From assembly GCA_030706105.1 (NCBI GenBank), contig JAUZPC010000191.1, positions 1-6,059 on the forward strand: a stretch of 6,059 bases of DNA. The letters are read 5' to 3'. Both the position numbers and the translations under genes were made by a program. The notes below the pieces were generated by a model, which made no database searches, was not told the DNA's origin, and saw only the letters and a program-made list of their open reading frames with translations. Of the stretch, positions 5,279-6,059 are shown piece by piece. The stretch's first letter is position 1. Each line of letters starts with the position of its first letter. This stretch comes from Bacteroidota bacterium (GTDB lineage: Bacteria > Bacteroidota > Ignavibacteria > Ignavibacteriales > Ignavibacteriaceae).

Positions 5279-6059
5279 TTGAAAGATTCCGAAATTATTA
5301 AAGACGATGTCCAGTTGGCTGAAAAGCTCAGGAAACAAGTTCAGGAAATAAAATCAGAAATAAGTAAAGTAATTATTGGTCAGGATGAGATTATAAATCA
5401 AATGATAATCACTCTTCTCTGCAAAGGACATTGCCTGCTTATTGGTGTTCCCGGGCTTGCAAAAACTATGCTTATTAAAACTATTTCTGAAATTATGAAT
5501 CTAAAGTTCAACCGGATTCAGTTCACTCCCGACCTAATGCCAAGTGATATTACAGGTACGGAAATAATTGAGGAAGATGCAGCTTCAAAAAGAAGGAATT
5601 TCAAATTTATTGAAGGTCCTATTTTTGCCAATATTATTCTTGCAGATGAAATAAACAGAACGCCCCCTAAAACTCAGGCGGCTTTACTGGAAGCAATGCA
5701 GGAACATAAAGTTACAATCTCAGGCACTACTTATACATTAACTGAGCCCTTTTTTGTTTTGGCAACTCAAAACCCGATTGAGCAGGAAGGGACATATCCT
5801 TTACCTGAGGCACAACTTGACCGCTTTATGTTTAACCTTTGGCTTGATTACCCAAGCTTTGAAGAGGAAGTAAAGATAGTTCAAACAACCACAAGCGAGT
5901 ATCTTGCCAGTTTAAAAAAGATTATCTCTTATAATGAAATAATTGATTTTCAGAATTTGGTAAGAAAAGTTCCAGTTGCGGATAATGTAATTAATTTTGC
6001 TGTTAAAACCGTAAGCCTTACACGCCCTGCTAATCCCGAAGCACCTGACTACATCAAAC
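5279..6059 (+). CDS. moxR: MoxR-family AAA+ ATPase, 3'-truncated
   Basis: The frame runs open from TTG 5279 to the window end, giving 260 codons of a protein family usually about 310-350 aa long. It begins MKDSEIIKDDVQ, then a helical lead-in and VIIGQDEII, the usual MoxR entry. Walker A is GVPGLAKT (56-63), Walker B is IILADEINR (119-127; Asp123, Glu124), sensor 1 is ATQNP (162-166), and the arginine-finger region is EGTYPLPEAQLDRF (170-183). The N-terminal ATPase domain is thus complete, and the lid domain is cut after TRPANPEAPDYIK. MoxR ATPases act as cytoplasmic chaperone-like motors, usually with DUF58 and VWA-domain proteins encoded downstream, in envelope stress, cell-shape or metal-insertion tasks. 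No such partner is visible here because the window ends. It sits 71 nt after the SurA-like gene on the same strand, so cotranscription is plausible. Family assignment is very secure; the specific role is not. Confidence 0.95.
   Translation, partial: MKDSEIIKDDVQLAEKLRKQVQEIKSEISKVIIGQDEIINQMIITLLCKGHCLLIGVPGLAKTMLIKTISEIMNLKFNRIQFTPDLMPSDITGTEIIEEDAASKRRNFKFIEGPIFANIILADEINRTPPKTQAALLEAMQEHKVTISGTTYTLTEPFFVLATQNPIEQEGTYPLPEAQLDRFMFNLWLDYPSFEEEVKIVQTTTSEYLASLKKIISYNEIIDFQNLVRKVPVADNVINFAVKTVSLTRPANPEAPDYIK

Overview
The window most likely comes from an AT-rich member of the Ignavibacteria or a close Bacteroidota/Chlorobiota (FCB) relative. The main evidence is the end of the first gene. It has a type IX secretion (T9SS) type A sorting domain beginning YQNYPNPFNPTTNIKF, preceded by a 'PVELTSF...FEVQR...YRLKQVDFDGT' beta-sandwich module. 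This pairing is very common in Ignavibacteria surface proteins. Low GC, two lipoproteins with a lipobox and frequent T/A-ending codons fit the same picture. The taxonomic call is inference from protein signatures.

Layout, all genes on the + strand. (1) 1-1049 is the 3' part of a secreted subtilisin-like serine protease. It keeps the oxyanion Asn and the catalytic Ser, an Fn3-like domain and the T9SS sorting signal. (2) 1050-1154 is a gap with a weak stem-loop, a sigma70-like promoter candidate and a clear Shine-Dalgarno (SD) site. (3) 1155-3131 is a large lipoprotein foldase with two intact-looking parvulin domains and a third, degenerate one. (4) 3106-3930 is a second, smaller lipoprotein of the SurA/PrsA type whose parvulin-like region lacks the recognisable catalytic motifs. 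It starts at a TTG inside the previous gene, and a perfect 11-bp GC-rich inverted repeat lies within its signal-peptide codons. (5) 3927-5207 is a SurA-like periplasmic chaperone/isomerase with a Sec signal peptide and two parvulin domains, joined to gene 4 by an ATGA overlap. (6) 5279-6059 is the 5' part of a MoxR-family AAA+ ATPase with a TTG start, running off the window.

Genes 3-5 form a tight block of three consecutive envelope chaperones of the SurA/PpiC family, differing in anchoring (lipid, lipid, soluble) and in apparent catalytic competence. They probably work together on folding or escorting outer-membrane or secreted proteins in the periplasm. The T9SS-exported protease next door is one plausible kind of client, but adjacency alone does not show this. 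The MoxR ATPase may share the transcript or begin a separate MoxR/DUF58/VWA-type cluster outside the window.

No RNA gene, CRISPR array, insertion sequence or phage feature was seen. The region looks like core envelope-biogenesis DNA. The most notable points are the hairpin over the lipobox codons of gene 4, the mixed set of active and degenerate parvulin domains, and the apparent swap of the canonical parvulin domain in the SurA-like protein relative to E. coli SurA.
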